Source: Cyclobacterium amurskyense (GTDB taxonomy: Bacteria; Bacteroidota; Bacteroidia; Cytophagales; Cyclobacteriaceae). Taken from it: a stretch of 64,000 nt of DNA. The stretch is taken from NCBI RefSeq assembly GCF_001050135.1, contig NZ_CP012040.1, positions 5,969,001 to 6,033,000 of the forward strand. Reading direction: 5' to 3'. Of the stretch, positions 35,409-42,489 are shown piece after piece (within the stretch, counting starts at the first letter, position 1; each line of letters opens with the position of its first letter). The position numbers and the translations under genes are program-made. Below the pieces are notes generated by a model, which saw nothing but the letters and a program-made list of their open reading frames with translations, made no database searches and was not told the origin of the DNA.

Positions 35409-36254
35409 ATGAAAAGCAGAATTCACACCCTTTTAGGTCTTGTAATTTTATCCACCTTGCTATTGAATCCCTCTTCTAGTAAAGCTCAAAACCATGTAGT
35501 GGAGACCTATAAAATAGTTGGTAACGATTCTTTAAAAATGGACATTTACCTTTCAGACGAACAAAAGAAAGACAAACCTGCAATGGTGTTTTTCTTTGGC
35601 GGTGGATGGGTTTCTGGTAGTTGGGAACAATTCCGACCACATGCCCTTCACTTTTCTAAAAAAGGTTTTGTAACCATATTGGTAGACTATAGGGTTGCTT
35701 CACGACAAAAGACCAGTCCTTTTGATGCGATTGAGGATGCAAAATCCGCTATGAAATACGTTAAAAAGAATGCTGAACGGCTTGGCTTGGATAGTGCCAA
35801 GGTCATTGCTTCCGGAGGTTCTGCTGGTGGACACTTGGCCGCTGCTACTGCAACTGTTCCAGGCTTTGAGGGTCAGGATAACGGAATAATTAGCACCAAG
35901 CCTGTTGCCTTACTTTTATTTAACCCTGTAATAGACAATGGGCCAGCCGGATATGGGTATGACCGAGTAGCTGAAAGGTACAAAGATGTCTCCCCTCTCC
36001 ATAACTTGAATACGGGTGTTCCACCGACACTTTTCTTTCTAGGAACCAAAGATCAATTGATTCCGGTAGAAACTGCGAGGTACTATAAAACGGCCATGGA
36101 AAAACTAGGAAGCTATTGCGAATTAATCTTATATGAAGGACAACCCCATGGCTTTTTTAATTATAAAAACCGTGAGATTTACGAACAAACAATAATTGAA
36201 ACTGAGGCATTTTTAAAGAAAATAGGTCTACTTCCCAATTCGGAAACTGAATGA
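35409..36254 (+). CDS. Secreted alpha/beta hydrolase (carboxylesterase-like)
   Basis: The 281-residue protein has a signal peptide (LLGLVILSTLLLNPSSSKA). The fold carries an oxyanion loop (FFFGGGWVSGSWEQF), the nucleophile elbow GGSAGGHLAA near residue 138, an aspartate in GTKDQLIPVE, and a C-terminal histidine in GQPHGFFN. The layout matches the esterase/lipase group that includes carbohydrate esterases of the BD-FAE type. It probably removes acyl groups from an external substrate, which cannot be named. Confidence 0.9.
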   Translation: MKSRIHTLLGLVILSTLLLNPSSSKAQNHVVETYKIVGNDSLKMDIYLSDEQKKDKPAMVFFFGGGWVSGSWEQFRPHALHFSKKGFVTILVDYRVASRQKTSPFDAIEDAKSAMKYVKKNAERLGLDSAKVIASGGSAGGHLAAATATVPGFEGQDNGIISTKPVALLLFNPVIDNGPAGYGYDRVAERYKDVSPLHNLNTGVPPTLFFLGTKDQLIPVETARYYKTAMEKLGSYCELILYEGQPHGFFNYKNREIYEQTIIETEAFLKKIGLLPNSETE

Positions 36255-36312
36255 ACCTATCAGTAGCAGGTATAGCAATATTGTATTTTTGTTATTTTAT
36301 TGAATAACAGAC

Positions 36313-36353
36313 TAAAGCCAATCCTTACAATTATAATTGTAAGGATTGGCTTA
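36313..36353 (+). terminator. Terminator-like hairpin after the esterase gene
   Basis: AGCCAATCCTTACAATT pairs with AATTGTAAGGATTGGCT as a long perfect stem. The T tail is weak. It lies about 60 bp after the stop. Confidence 0.7.
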
Positions 36354-36902
36354 TTAATTTATTCTGCTTTGTTGAGCCTGAATTCAACAAGTATTATTCA
36401 ATTTTGCAGCCTTTTTTTTCAAACTTTCCTACCCTGTTCCTTTCCCAAACTCTCCGAGTTCAGATTTAAGCCTAACTCCTAGCACTTACAATGTGACAAG
36501 CTCAAACTTTTGGATAGCATCGGCTAGGACTGATAACAAATACCTAGAAAATATATTACCATGCATTAGCTTGCTAAAAAAAATAGAAGCGAAAACATAG
36601 CGGAATAAAATACAATTCAAGATTGTTATTATCCTGTACCAAAATCCTTTTTTAAGCTTAAAAAGTGTAATTAAAACACTTTATTATGGATTTTGAAGAA
36701 AATTTCATAAAATATTATTTGGTAAAAATAGAAAATATAGAATTATTAATTTTTTTTTAACTTAATCGAAAGATAAGCTAAAATGATGCTTGCGCTTCCA
36801 TTTGTTTTTATTAAGTTTAAAAAATCATAACAATTTAAATACTTACTCAGTAAGGCATTGCGCCAAAAATATAGCTGTAGTCGGTTAAAATAAACCCACC
36901 TA
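36354..36902. other. Long gene-free region ending in a rightward terminator
   Basis: About 550 bases without a convincing open frame on either strand. It is AT-rich. It ends at a hairpin whose U-tract faces rightward, with no rightward gene in front of it, so a short untranslated RNA could lie here. I see no clear promoter element to support one. Confidence 0.45.
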
Positions 36903-36935
36903 GAAGCCTTTGTAACCCAAAGGCTTTTTTTTTAT
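36903..36935 (+). terminator. Rightward terminator next to the CCC1/VIT1 gene end
   Basis: AAGCCTTT and AAAGGCTT form a stem followed by at least eight T residues on the plus strand. The leftward CCC1/VIT1 gene ends inside this tail, at 36932. It may serve convergent transcription. Confidence 0.75.
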
Positions 36936-37657
36936 TTTAGCAGTAATGCTTCTAAAATATCTCCTACAAAATAGGCAACCATTGCTGCTATGACCCCTAG
37001 TGCAAGTGTCTCGATTACACTTTGCCAAATGCCTGTTTGATTTACCCAGCTTTTCAAAGCACCCACAAAGATAAATGCAACTCCGGTAAGCAAGCAAGTC
37101 CATAAAAACACGTCAAAGTTCGCTTCATAAAAGTAATCCCACATGTAAACTGTAAGTGGAATAAATCCAACAGCAATAAAGGAAATAAGCGTAGCAAGGC
37201 CTATTTTGAAAGGACTCTTGACTTCTTCAATCATATTTAGTTCGTCCTTCATCATTTCATTTACCCACCTGTCTCTATCAGAAACAATGACATTCACCAC
37301 TTCTTGCAAAAGCTCTCCTTTAAATCCTTTCTCCCTATAAATGGCAACAATTTCTTCCCGTTCTTTCTTAGGAATATTATCTACCTCCCAATATTCAATG
37401 TTTTTGTGTTTCTGATAATTCTCCTTCTCTGATTTGGAAGAAAGGTAGGCACCAATGGACATGGACAATCCATCTGCAAATAAATTAGCAAAGCCCAAAA
37501 TAATGATCACCATAGGATCTAAATTAGCACCTACTGCCCCTGCAACAACCGCAAAGGTTGTAACAGCTCCATCTATACCGCCATATACAAATTCTCTTAA
37601 GTATTCCTGAAGGTTTTTAAAAAAAGGTAATTCCTGATGTAATTCTGACTCTTCCAA
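36932..37657 (-). CDS. CCC1/VIT1-family transporter
   Basis: The 241-residue protein begins at a TTG (37657), because no ATG occurs before the conserved region and a stop lies 30 bp upstream. Membrane helices are FAVVAGAVGANLDPMVIIILGFA, GLATLISFIAVGFIPLTVYMW, FLWTCLLTGVAFIFVGAL and TLALGVIAAMVAYFVG. The YGGIDGAVTTFAVVAG signature and a long soluble helical insert between helix 2 and helix 3 (residues about 68-145) match the CCC1/VIT1 family, which moves iron or manganese. The E-rich insert may bind metal. Confidence 0.9.
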   Translation of the reverse strand: MEESELHQELPFFKNLQEYLREFVYGGIDGAVTTFAVVAGAVGANLDPMVIIILGFANLFADGLSMSIGAYLSSKSEKENYQKHKNIEYWEVDNIPKKEREEIVAIYREKGFKGELLQEVVNVIVSDRDRWVNEMMKDELNMIEEVKSPFKIGLATLISFIAVGFIPLTVYMWDYFYEANFDVFLWTCLLTGVAFIFVGALKSWVNQTGIWQSVIETLALGVIAAMVAYFVGDILEALLLK

Positions 37658-37693
37658 ATCTTTTCTATTTAAAATCTACAACTGAATAAATGT

Positions 37694-37740
37694 TTAACCC
37701 GAAATATGCAATAGACATTCTATTACATAATCCGGGTTTA
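37694..37740 (-). mobile_element. 41-bp minimal TIR element (copy 5), target duplication TTA
   Basis: The element spans 37697-37737, is identical in sequence to copy 4, and is flanked by TTA on both sides. It lies 37 bp upstream of the CCC1/VIT1 start codon, so it sits in the promoter or leader of that gene. Confidence 0.85.
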
Positions 37741-38120
37741 ATGACCCTGCAAAGTACAGTTTTCACGATGCCTTTTGAATTTACAAAAAATCAATTAGCC
37801 TGGAAAATAAAAAGAAGTCGGGCCATATTATATTTCTAAAAGTTACTATTGATTCCACCACCAAGTACAAGACCTGTTATAAATCGCTCCTTACTTAAGC
37901 CAATTGATTTCCATAAATTTAAGCCAGAACTAACAGATCAGAGTTAAAAAGAATGGAATTCATCAATCAATTTGACTTCAGGAGAAATTAGAAATTGATA
38001 ATAAATGGCTTCATTTTTAAAAAAAACCAATGAATTACCAGATTGAAAAATAATAATTGAAATTAATCTCCTTGAATATGAAAGTGATAAAGCAAATCAA
38101 CTCTTTTTTTTTGCCCTACT
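37741..38120. other. Gene-free region left of the tRNA-Asp genes
   Basis: No full gene is seen. On the minus strand a short open stretch ends at a TAG at 37836-37838 with GLSKERFITGLVLGGGI, which looks like the C-terminus of a lost gene, perhaps a barrel protein. This is a low-confidence remnant. Confidence 0.3.
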
Positions 38121-38121
38121 A

Positions 38122-38152
38122 TTGTAAAAAAACAAACATTCTTCTACCTTTG
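38122..38152 (+). promoter_or_regulatory. Promoter of the first tRNA-Asp gene
   Basis: A TTG at 38122-38124 and TACCTTTG at 38145-38152 are 20 bp apart, the spacing of the Bacteroidetes vegetative promoter. The tRNA begins about 39 bp downstream. Confidence 0.75.
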
Positions 38153-38190
38153 TATCACTTCAAACGAGGAGTAATAAACAAACAAAAAAA

Positions 38191-38264
38191 GGAGTGGTAG
38201 TTCAGCTGGTTAGAATGCCTGCCTGTCACGCAGGAGGTCGCGGGTTCGAGTCCCGTCCATTCCG
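38191..38264 (+). tRNA. tRNA-Asp (GUC), first copy
   Basis: GGAGTGG pairs with CCATTCC as the acceptor stem, with discriminator G and no encoded CCA. The D arm is intact, the anticodon loop CTGTCAC reads GUC, and the T arm is CGGG-TTCGAGT-CCCG. It is flanked by its own promoter and terminator. Confidence 0.96.
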
Positions 38265-38269
38265 CTTAT

Positions 38270-38296
38270 AGCCTTGGAATTCCAAGGCTTTTTTTT
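38270..38296 (+). terminator. Terminator of the first tRNA-Asp gene
   Basis: AGCCTTGGA and TCCAAGGCT form a stem with loop AT and are followed by eight T residues. It starts 6 bp after the tRNA. Confidence 0.9.
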
Positions 38297-38322
38297 GCCT
38301 TCATAGTAAACAATTGTTCTTC

Positions 38323-38330
38323 TATATTTG
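38323..38330 (+). promoter_or_regulatory. Possible -7 element of the tRNA-Asp-derived array
   Basis: TATATTTG matches TAnnTTTG and lies 37 bp ahead of the first array unit, almost the same distance as for the first tRNA-Asp. The nearest upstream TTG is 25 bp away, longer than usual. Confidence 0.5.
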
Positions 38331-38366
38331 AATTAATTCAATATAGAAGAAATGAACAACCAAAAA

Positions 38367-38758
38367 AGAGTGGTAGTTCAGCTGGTTAGAATGTCCCGAT
38401 GTTTCGGGAAGGCCGCTGGTTCGAAACTTAAGATAGAAAAAAAAGGAGTGGTAGTTCAGCTGGTTAGAATGTCCCGATGTTTCGGGAAGGCCGCTGGTTC
38501 GAAACTTAAGATAGAAATAAAAAGGAGTGGTAGTTCAGCTGGTTAGAATGTCCCGATGTTTCGGGAAGGCCGCTGGTTCGAAACTTAAGATAGAAAAAAA
38601 AGGAGTGGTAGTTCAGCTGGTTAGAATGTCCCGATGTTTCGGGAAGGCCGCTGGTTCGAAACTTAAGATAGAAATAAAAAGGAGTGGTAGTTCAGCTGGT
38701 TAGAATGTCCCGATGTTTCGGGAAGGCCGCTGGTTCGAAACTTAAGATAGAAAAAAAA
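38367..38758 (+). repeat. Tandem array of five tRNA-Asp-derived pseudo-units
   Basis: Units start at 38367, 38445, 38524, 38602 and 38681, with periods of 78 and 79 bp in alternation. Each unit keeps the first 27 nt of tRNA-Asp, covering the acceptor 5' strand and D arm; the first unit has A for the first G. The anticodon arm is replaced by a hairpin, TCCCGA-TGTT-TCGGGA. The T-loop region is altered to TGGTTCGAAACTT and the acceptor 3' strand is missing. Linkers alternate between two versions, one with an added T, so the array grew by duplication of two-unit blocks. The units cannot fold as full tRNAs. An intact tRNA-Asp follows directly. Confidence 0.88.
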
Positions 38759-38832
38759 GGAGTGGTAGTTCAGCTGGTTAGAATGCCTGCCTGTCACGCA
38801 GGAGGTCGCGGGTTCGAGTCCCGTCCATTCCG
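38759..38832 (+). tRNA. tRNA-Asp (GUC), second copy at the end of the array
   Basis: The 74-nt sequence is identical to the first tRNA-Asp from GGAGTGG to the discriminator G. It is joined to the array by the same linker that joins the pseudo-units and so is probably the last part of one transcript that begins near 38340. It would need to be cut out of that transcript by RNase P and 3' processing. Confidence 0.95.
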
Positions 38833-38836
38833 CAAA

Positions 38837-38884
38837 ACCAACCCAAATTAGCTAATCATTTAGCTTTTATGGGTTGGTGTTTTA
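38837..38884 (+). terminator. Terminator-like hairpin after the second tRNA-Asp
   Basis: ACCAACCCA (38837-38845) pairs with TGGGTTGGT (38870-38878), and TTTT follows after one G. The loop is long (24 nt) with an internal AGCTAA/TTAGCT stem. Confidence 0.6.
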
Positions 38885-39010
38885 CTTTAGGGGTCATGAG
38901 ATTAGACTTCAAAAAATCCACAAGAAACACCTAAATCACTTCCTTCACCAGAGCAATAATCCTCGGAATGCATTTGATAGGCCTAGGGCCCATCAAATGA
39001 TATACTCATT

Positions 39011-40255
39011 TTAGCTCCCCGTCACTTCTTCAATTACACGTAGCCAGTTCAAACCAAGAATTTTTTTAATTCGTTTGTCACTATACCCCAATCTTTGCAT
39101 TGCCATTGTAATCTGAGGATAATCGCTAATGTCTTTAATTTCTCGTGGCAATTCAGGTCCTCCATCCAAATCACAACCTAAGGCCATATGATCCTCACCA
39201 ACTAAATTTACCCCATAATCGATCACTTTGGCTAGCTGATCCACATGCATCCAATATTCGTCAGGAATGGTGCCATTGAAGACCAGAGGAACTTCTTTTC
39301 TCACTGCATCATCAACCTCTTCAATTGTATTCATGGAGGTTGATTCCTTCACTGACTCGGGTGTAGTTTCTTTAGGGGCTGTTTGCCAAGCCCAGTATTT
39401 AGGATTGTTAAATAGACTGCCAAAGTGAATACCTATCACCCCTCCTTTTGCTGCCACGGCCTTTGCTGCCTCATCTGTAATACATCTTGGATGTGCCACA
39501 ATACTGTAAAAGCCCCCATGACTGTAGGTTATTGGGTGTTTACTTGCCTCCGCTGTTTGTAATATGGCGTCATTGGATGCATGGGCAATGTTAATAACCA
39601 TCCCAAGGTTATTCATTTCAGCGATAATTTCTCTCCCCAAATCATTTATCCCACCCCAACGACTTACATCATTGCAAGTATCTATAAAGGCATTTGTGGT
39701 ATTGTGTGCAGTAAGCTGAATGGACCTTAAACCTAAGCGATAAAGTGCCCTAAGTAAATTAATATCTCCATCTAAGTCAAAGCCTCCTTCTAAGTCAAGA
39801 AAAGCAGCCATTTTACCTTTCATATTGATTCGTTTAATGTCTTTAGCATTAAGCGCCAATTCAATGACTGAGTTATTCTTTTTTATCTGATCTAAAGCAA
39901 GATTTATAACACGAAACGTGTTCTTTACCTCAAACCTTCCAGGGTAATAATGCTCAGGAGTATAAACCGTGAAAAACATGGCATCTAAGCCGCCTTCTTT
40001 TGCCCTTGGTAAATCAACGGTTCCGTCGGAATATCTTTGACCAATGTCAGTATTCATCAGCAACTCACGGGTCATTACATGTACATGTCCATCCATCACA
40101 AATGCTTCACGATGCAACTTCGGCATTATTGTATCCTGAGGCATCACTGGAAGTTTTTTACTTCCATTAGCTCCTGCCAATAAAGAATGAAGTGGCAATA
40201 CACTTCCTGCTATTGGTAATAAGGTTAAGCCCTTAATAAGATTTCGGCGTTTCAT
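39011..40255 (-). CDS. Exported dipeptidase of peptidase family M19
   Basis: The 414-residue protein starts with a basic, hydrophobic export signal (MKRRNLIKGLTLLPIAGSVL). The M19 barrel follows. The DGHVHV motif near residue 54 gives two zinc ligands, FLDLEGGFDLDGD carries the bridging glutamate, and TYSHGGFY a further histidine. GCDLDGGPELP is the conserved late loop. Such enzymes cleave dipeptides in the envelope. It is preceded by a Tat-exported protein on the same strand, 135 bp upstream. Confidence 0.9.
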   Translation of the reverse strand: MKRRNLIKGLTLLPIAGSVLPLHSLLAGANGSKKLPVMPQDTIMPKLHREAFVMDGHVHVMTRELLMNTDIGQRYSDGTVDLPRAKEGGLDAMFFTVYTPEHYYPGRFEVKNTFRVINLALDQIKKNNSVIELALNAKDIKRINMKGKMAAFLDLEGGFDLDGDINLLRALYRLGLRSIQLTAHNTTNAFIDTCNDVSRWGGINDLGREIIAEMNNLGMVINIAHASNDAILQTAEASKHPITYSHGGFYSIVAHPRCITDEAAKAVAAKGGVIGIHFGSLFNNPKYWAWQTAPKETTPESVKESTSMNTIEEVDDAVRKEVPLVFNGTIPDEYWMHVDQLAKVIDYGVNLVGEDHMALGCDLDGGPELPREIKDISDYPQITMAMQRLGYSDKRIKKILGLNWLRVIEEVTGS

Positions 40256-40390
40256 TTATATATGCTTTTATTATTTTTTAATTTATTTATGCGAATAATT
40301 AAAATGGATTTTTGGTAGACAGGCAAAGCTATTGCCTCAATAAAAAACCCATTTAAATATTATGGTTCCTTGAATGCGCTTAGCGCGGAC

Positions 40391-41758
40391 CTATTGATCA
40401 AACCCCCGAATATAAGGACGAGCAGGTGGTCGCTCTCCAGTATTGAATTGAGGGCCACGGGTAGTTCGATAAGTCATGTTCATATACGGCGTTTCGACAC
40501 GACGACCGACAGCAGAATAGCGACCATTCTCCCAGTTGGATTCTACATAGTGGTTTGTTATCCCCGTTGACAGAAGTAAACGTTCTGCATTGAACGGTTC
40601 CTTTTTGGTCACCATCATCTCTGTGATCCAATGTGGCTGGGCATTGGAGGCATGATACTGGTCAAATGGACCAGCCCAACCTAGCATAGAGACGATCGTA
40701 GGTTCATTCTGCCCTTCAATTTCTCCAGCAAAGGTCCAACCTACACCTTTTCCAGAAATCACTGCTCCTTTGGTTCCATCATTGTATTCTACGATACAAA
40801 CATTAGCTCGATTGTTCTCTTGAAAGTGTCCTGGATTAAGGTCAAAATCTTCGGCCACAGCCTCAAGTAACTTACTGGCCCAAGAATTGCGCTCGACCCA
40901 TTCCCATGTTTCTTTCCCTCGAATGGATTGTACTGACTTAACACCTGTTTCGCCTCCCTTTCGGCGCTCTACAAAAGCTTGAAGCACATCTATACAATGG
41001 AAAATGCCACCCTCATCGGAAGCACCTCCAACTACGATCGAATGTTTTAAAGGCGTGTCTATATCAAGTTCTTTTTCTGGTTTACGGTAGTAAACTGGTA
41101 TAGAGGACCCTCCATTTAAAGGGAAGTTTAGCTCTCGGGATTTGTCAAACATCCACTTTGCTTCATCCCAATCGTAAGAGAGGTGCTTGTCATTAAAAAC
41201 CGGAACAGCACGCTTACTCTGTTCAAAAACCTTTACAACCTGTTGGTAAATCCTCCAGCGAGGTAAAAGCCAGCGTCCTTTAAGGTCTTTGGGATAATCG
41301 CCGTGTTCGGCGACAATTACAACGCCATCCACTGCCAGTTCTTCACCTCCTAGTGTTACTGCTTCACCAACAGTCTTAAACACCGGAATACCTTTCGATT
41401 TGGCTACTTTCTGACCCAAAACGCTTGTCTCGTACTGATCCAAATAAATGGCTACAACCTCAACCCTGGAGGGCATATACTCCCCTTTCCACCAATAACC
41501 ATCTAATAGTTTGGTCACAATCCAGTCTGCATGGGATCTAGTCGCACCCCAATAACTAGCTAATACTGCTATACGAGGCTTGTTTGCTGTAGTTTTTGCG
41601 AAAACATTGGTGGGCATACCCGACAAGGCTGTAATTCCTGCAACACCAGTTATCCCAAGCATTTCGCGTCGGGAAAGCAGGGGATTAGAGTTTAAAATTT
41701 TTGTAATAGAAAGTGAATCTGTTGCTCTATCAGCAATGTCGAATTGTTTCTTTGACAT
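40391..41758 (-). CDS. Tat-exported protein of unknown function
   Basis: I chose the ATG at 41758 (MSKKQFDIADRA); the frame is open 22 codons further upstream but starts poorly. A twin-arginine signal (LSRREMLGITGVAGITALSG) lies at about residues 27-46. The mature part of about 400 residues contains RIAVLASYWGATRSHADWIV, IPVFKTVGEAVTLGG and a putative VVIVAEHGDYP loop. It resembles conserved exported proteins of unclear role in Bacteroidetes and Planctomycetes. The Rossmann-like first half could suggest an oxidoreductase-type fold, but no cofactor motif is convincing. Confidence 0.7.
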   Translation of the reverse strand: MSKKQFDIADRATDSLSITKILNSNPLLSRREMLGITGVAGITALSGMPTNVFAKTTANKPRIAVLASYWGATRSHADWIVTKLLDGYWWKGEYMPSRVEVVAIYLDQYETSVLGQKVAKSKGIPVFKTVGEAVTLGGEELAVDGVVIVAEHGDYPKDLKGRWLLPRWRIYQQVVKVFEQSKRAVPVFNDKHLSYDWDEAKWMFDKSRELNFPLNGGSSIPVYYRKPEKELDIDTPLKHSIVVGGASDEGGIFHCIDVLQAFVERRKGGETGVKSVQSIRGKETWEWVERNSWASKLLEAVAEDFDLNPGHFQENNRANVCIVEYNDGTKGAVISGKGVGWTFAGEIEGQNEPTIVSMLGWAGPFDQYHASNAQPHWITEMMVTKKEPFNAERLLLSTGITNHYVESNWENGRYSAVGRRVETPYMNMTYRTTRGPQFNTGERPPARPYIRGFDQ

Positions 41759-41932
41759 AATGTTTAAGATTTCAGTAATTAAGGTTGAAGTGGTTTCCTT
41801 ATCATTTACTATAAATCTAAACAATTAATTTTATATTGGTTTTATTTGTCAATCTCTTCAGATAAAGATCCTCTTTCTTTAAGCTTCGATTCTCCTTTAC
41901 GATTTGGTCCCAACATCCAATATTTGAAGGGT

Positions 41933-42190
41933 TTAAGGTTTCTTTTTTAGTGTTTTGCCTATATTGGCTGCGATGTAATTTGTCTTGCTGCTTTTTATTT
42001 CATACTGAGGTTCTTCCTCGATGGCATGATGTGTATACCCCTTGTAATCAAAATCAGCAGTATGCACCTTAATGATTGTTCCTGACACATGCCCAACTTC
42101 TGAGTTCCAGGTAACTTCGTCTCCTACTTTGAACCCGAAATATGCAATAGACAATCTATTACGTGCTGAAATCGCTTCAAAATCAGCCAC
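41933..42190 (-). CDS. DUF2945 small protein with its 5' end supplied by a TIR element insertion
   Basis: The 85-codon frame starts at a GTG (42190) inside element copy 6. Its first 20 residues (ADFEAISARNRLSIAYFGF) are encoded by the element. Residues 21 onward (KVGDEVTWNSEVGHVSGTI, then DYKGYTHHAIEEEPQYEI) match the DUF2945 tudor-like fold found in stress-induced small proteins. Removing the element and one TGA recreates ATG AAG CAT AGG TTC AAA at 42359, that is MKHRFKVGDEV, the expected N-terminus. The gene may therefore be inactive or be expressed as this fusion. Confidence 0.8.
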   Translation of the reverse strand: MADFEAISARNRLSIAYFGFKVGDEVTWNSEVGHVSGTIIKVHTADFDYKGYTHHAIEEEPQYEIKSSKTNYIAANIGKTLKKKP

Positions 42191-42346
42191 TTCGTTGCTG
42201 TTTTCAATTTCACCATAGCGGTGCTATGCTAAAATCTCCAAACAACCTGATTGTCTTGCGATTGCAACACTTCCCGTAAACACGGGACAGGCTTCACCCC
42301 TGACTATTGTCAGGACGGAGAAATCCTATTACATAATCCGGGTTGA
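42130..42346 (-). mobile_element. TIR element copy 6, target duplication TGA, inserted in the DUF2945 gene
   Basis: The 211-bp element (42133-42343) is flanked by TGA on both sides and lies in reverse orientation, ending in CTATTACATAATCCGGGT. It interrupts codon 5 of the reconstructed DUF2945 frame. The sequence is intact relative to the family, so the insertion is probably recent. Confidence 0.9.
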
Positions 42347-42489
42347 ACCTATGCTTCATTTTTAAATTAATTCAACCATACAATCCTTTAGGAAGGACAA
42401 AATTTCCTAATAAGCCTTAACAATTTTAATTCAATTGCAAACCCTTTTTAGGAAACTTTGCCATTATAACAACCTAAATTTCAAATAAA

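Noticed and set aside
38352..38546. 64-codon open frame with a repeated VVQLVRMSRCFGKAAGSK peptide
   Set aside because: It is the tRNA-Asp-derived array read as protein. The repeat comes from the RNA unit, and the 78/79-bp periods do not preserve a frame through the whole array.
38191..38832. Reading the repeat array as a CRISPR array
   Set aside because: The repeated units are tRNA-Asp derivatives with nearly constant linkers and no variable spacers, and no cas gene is present.
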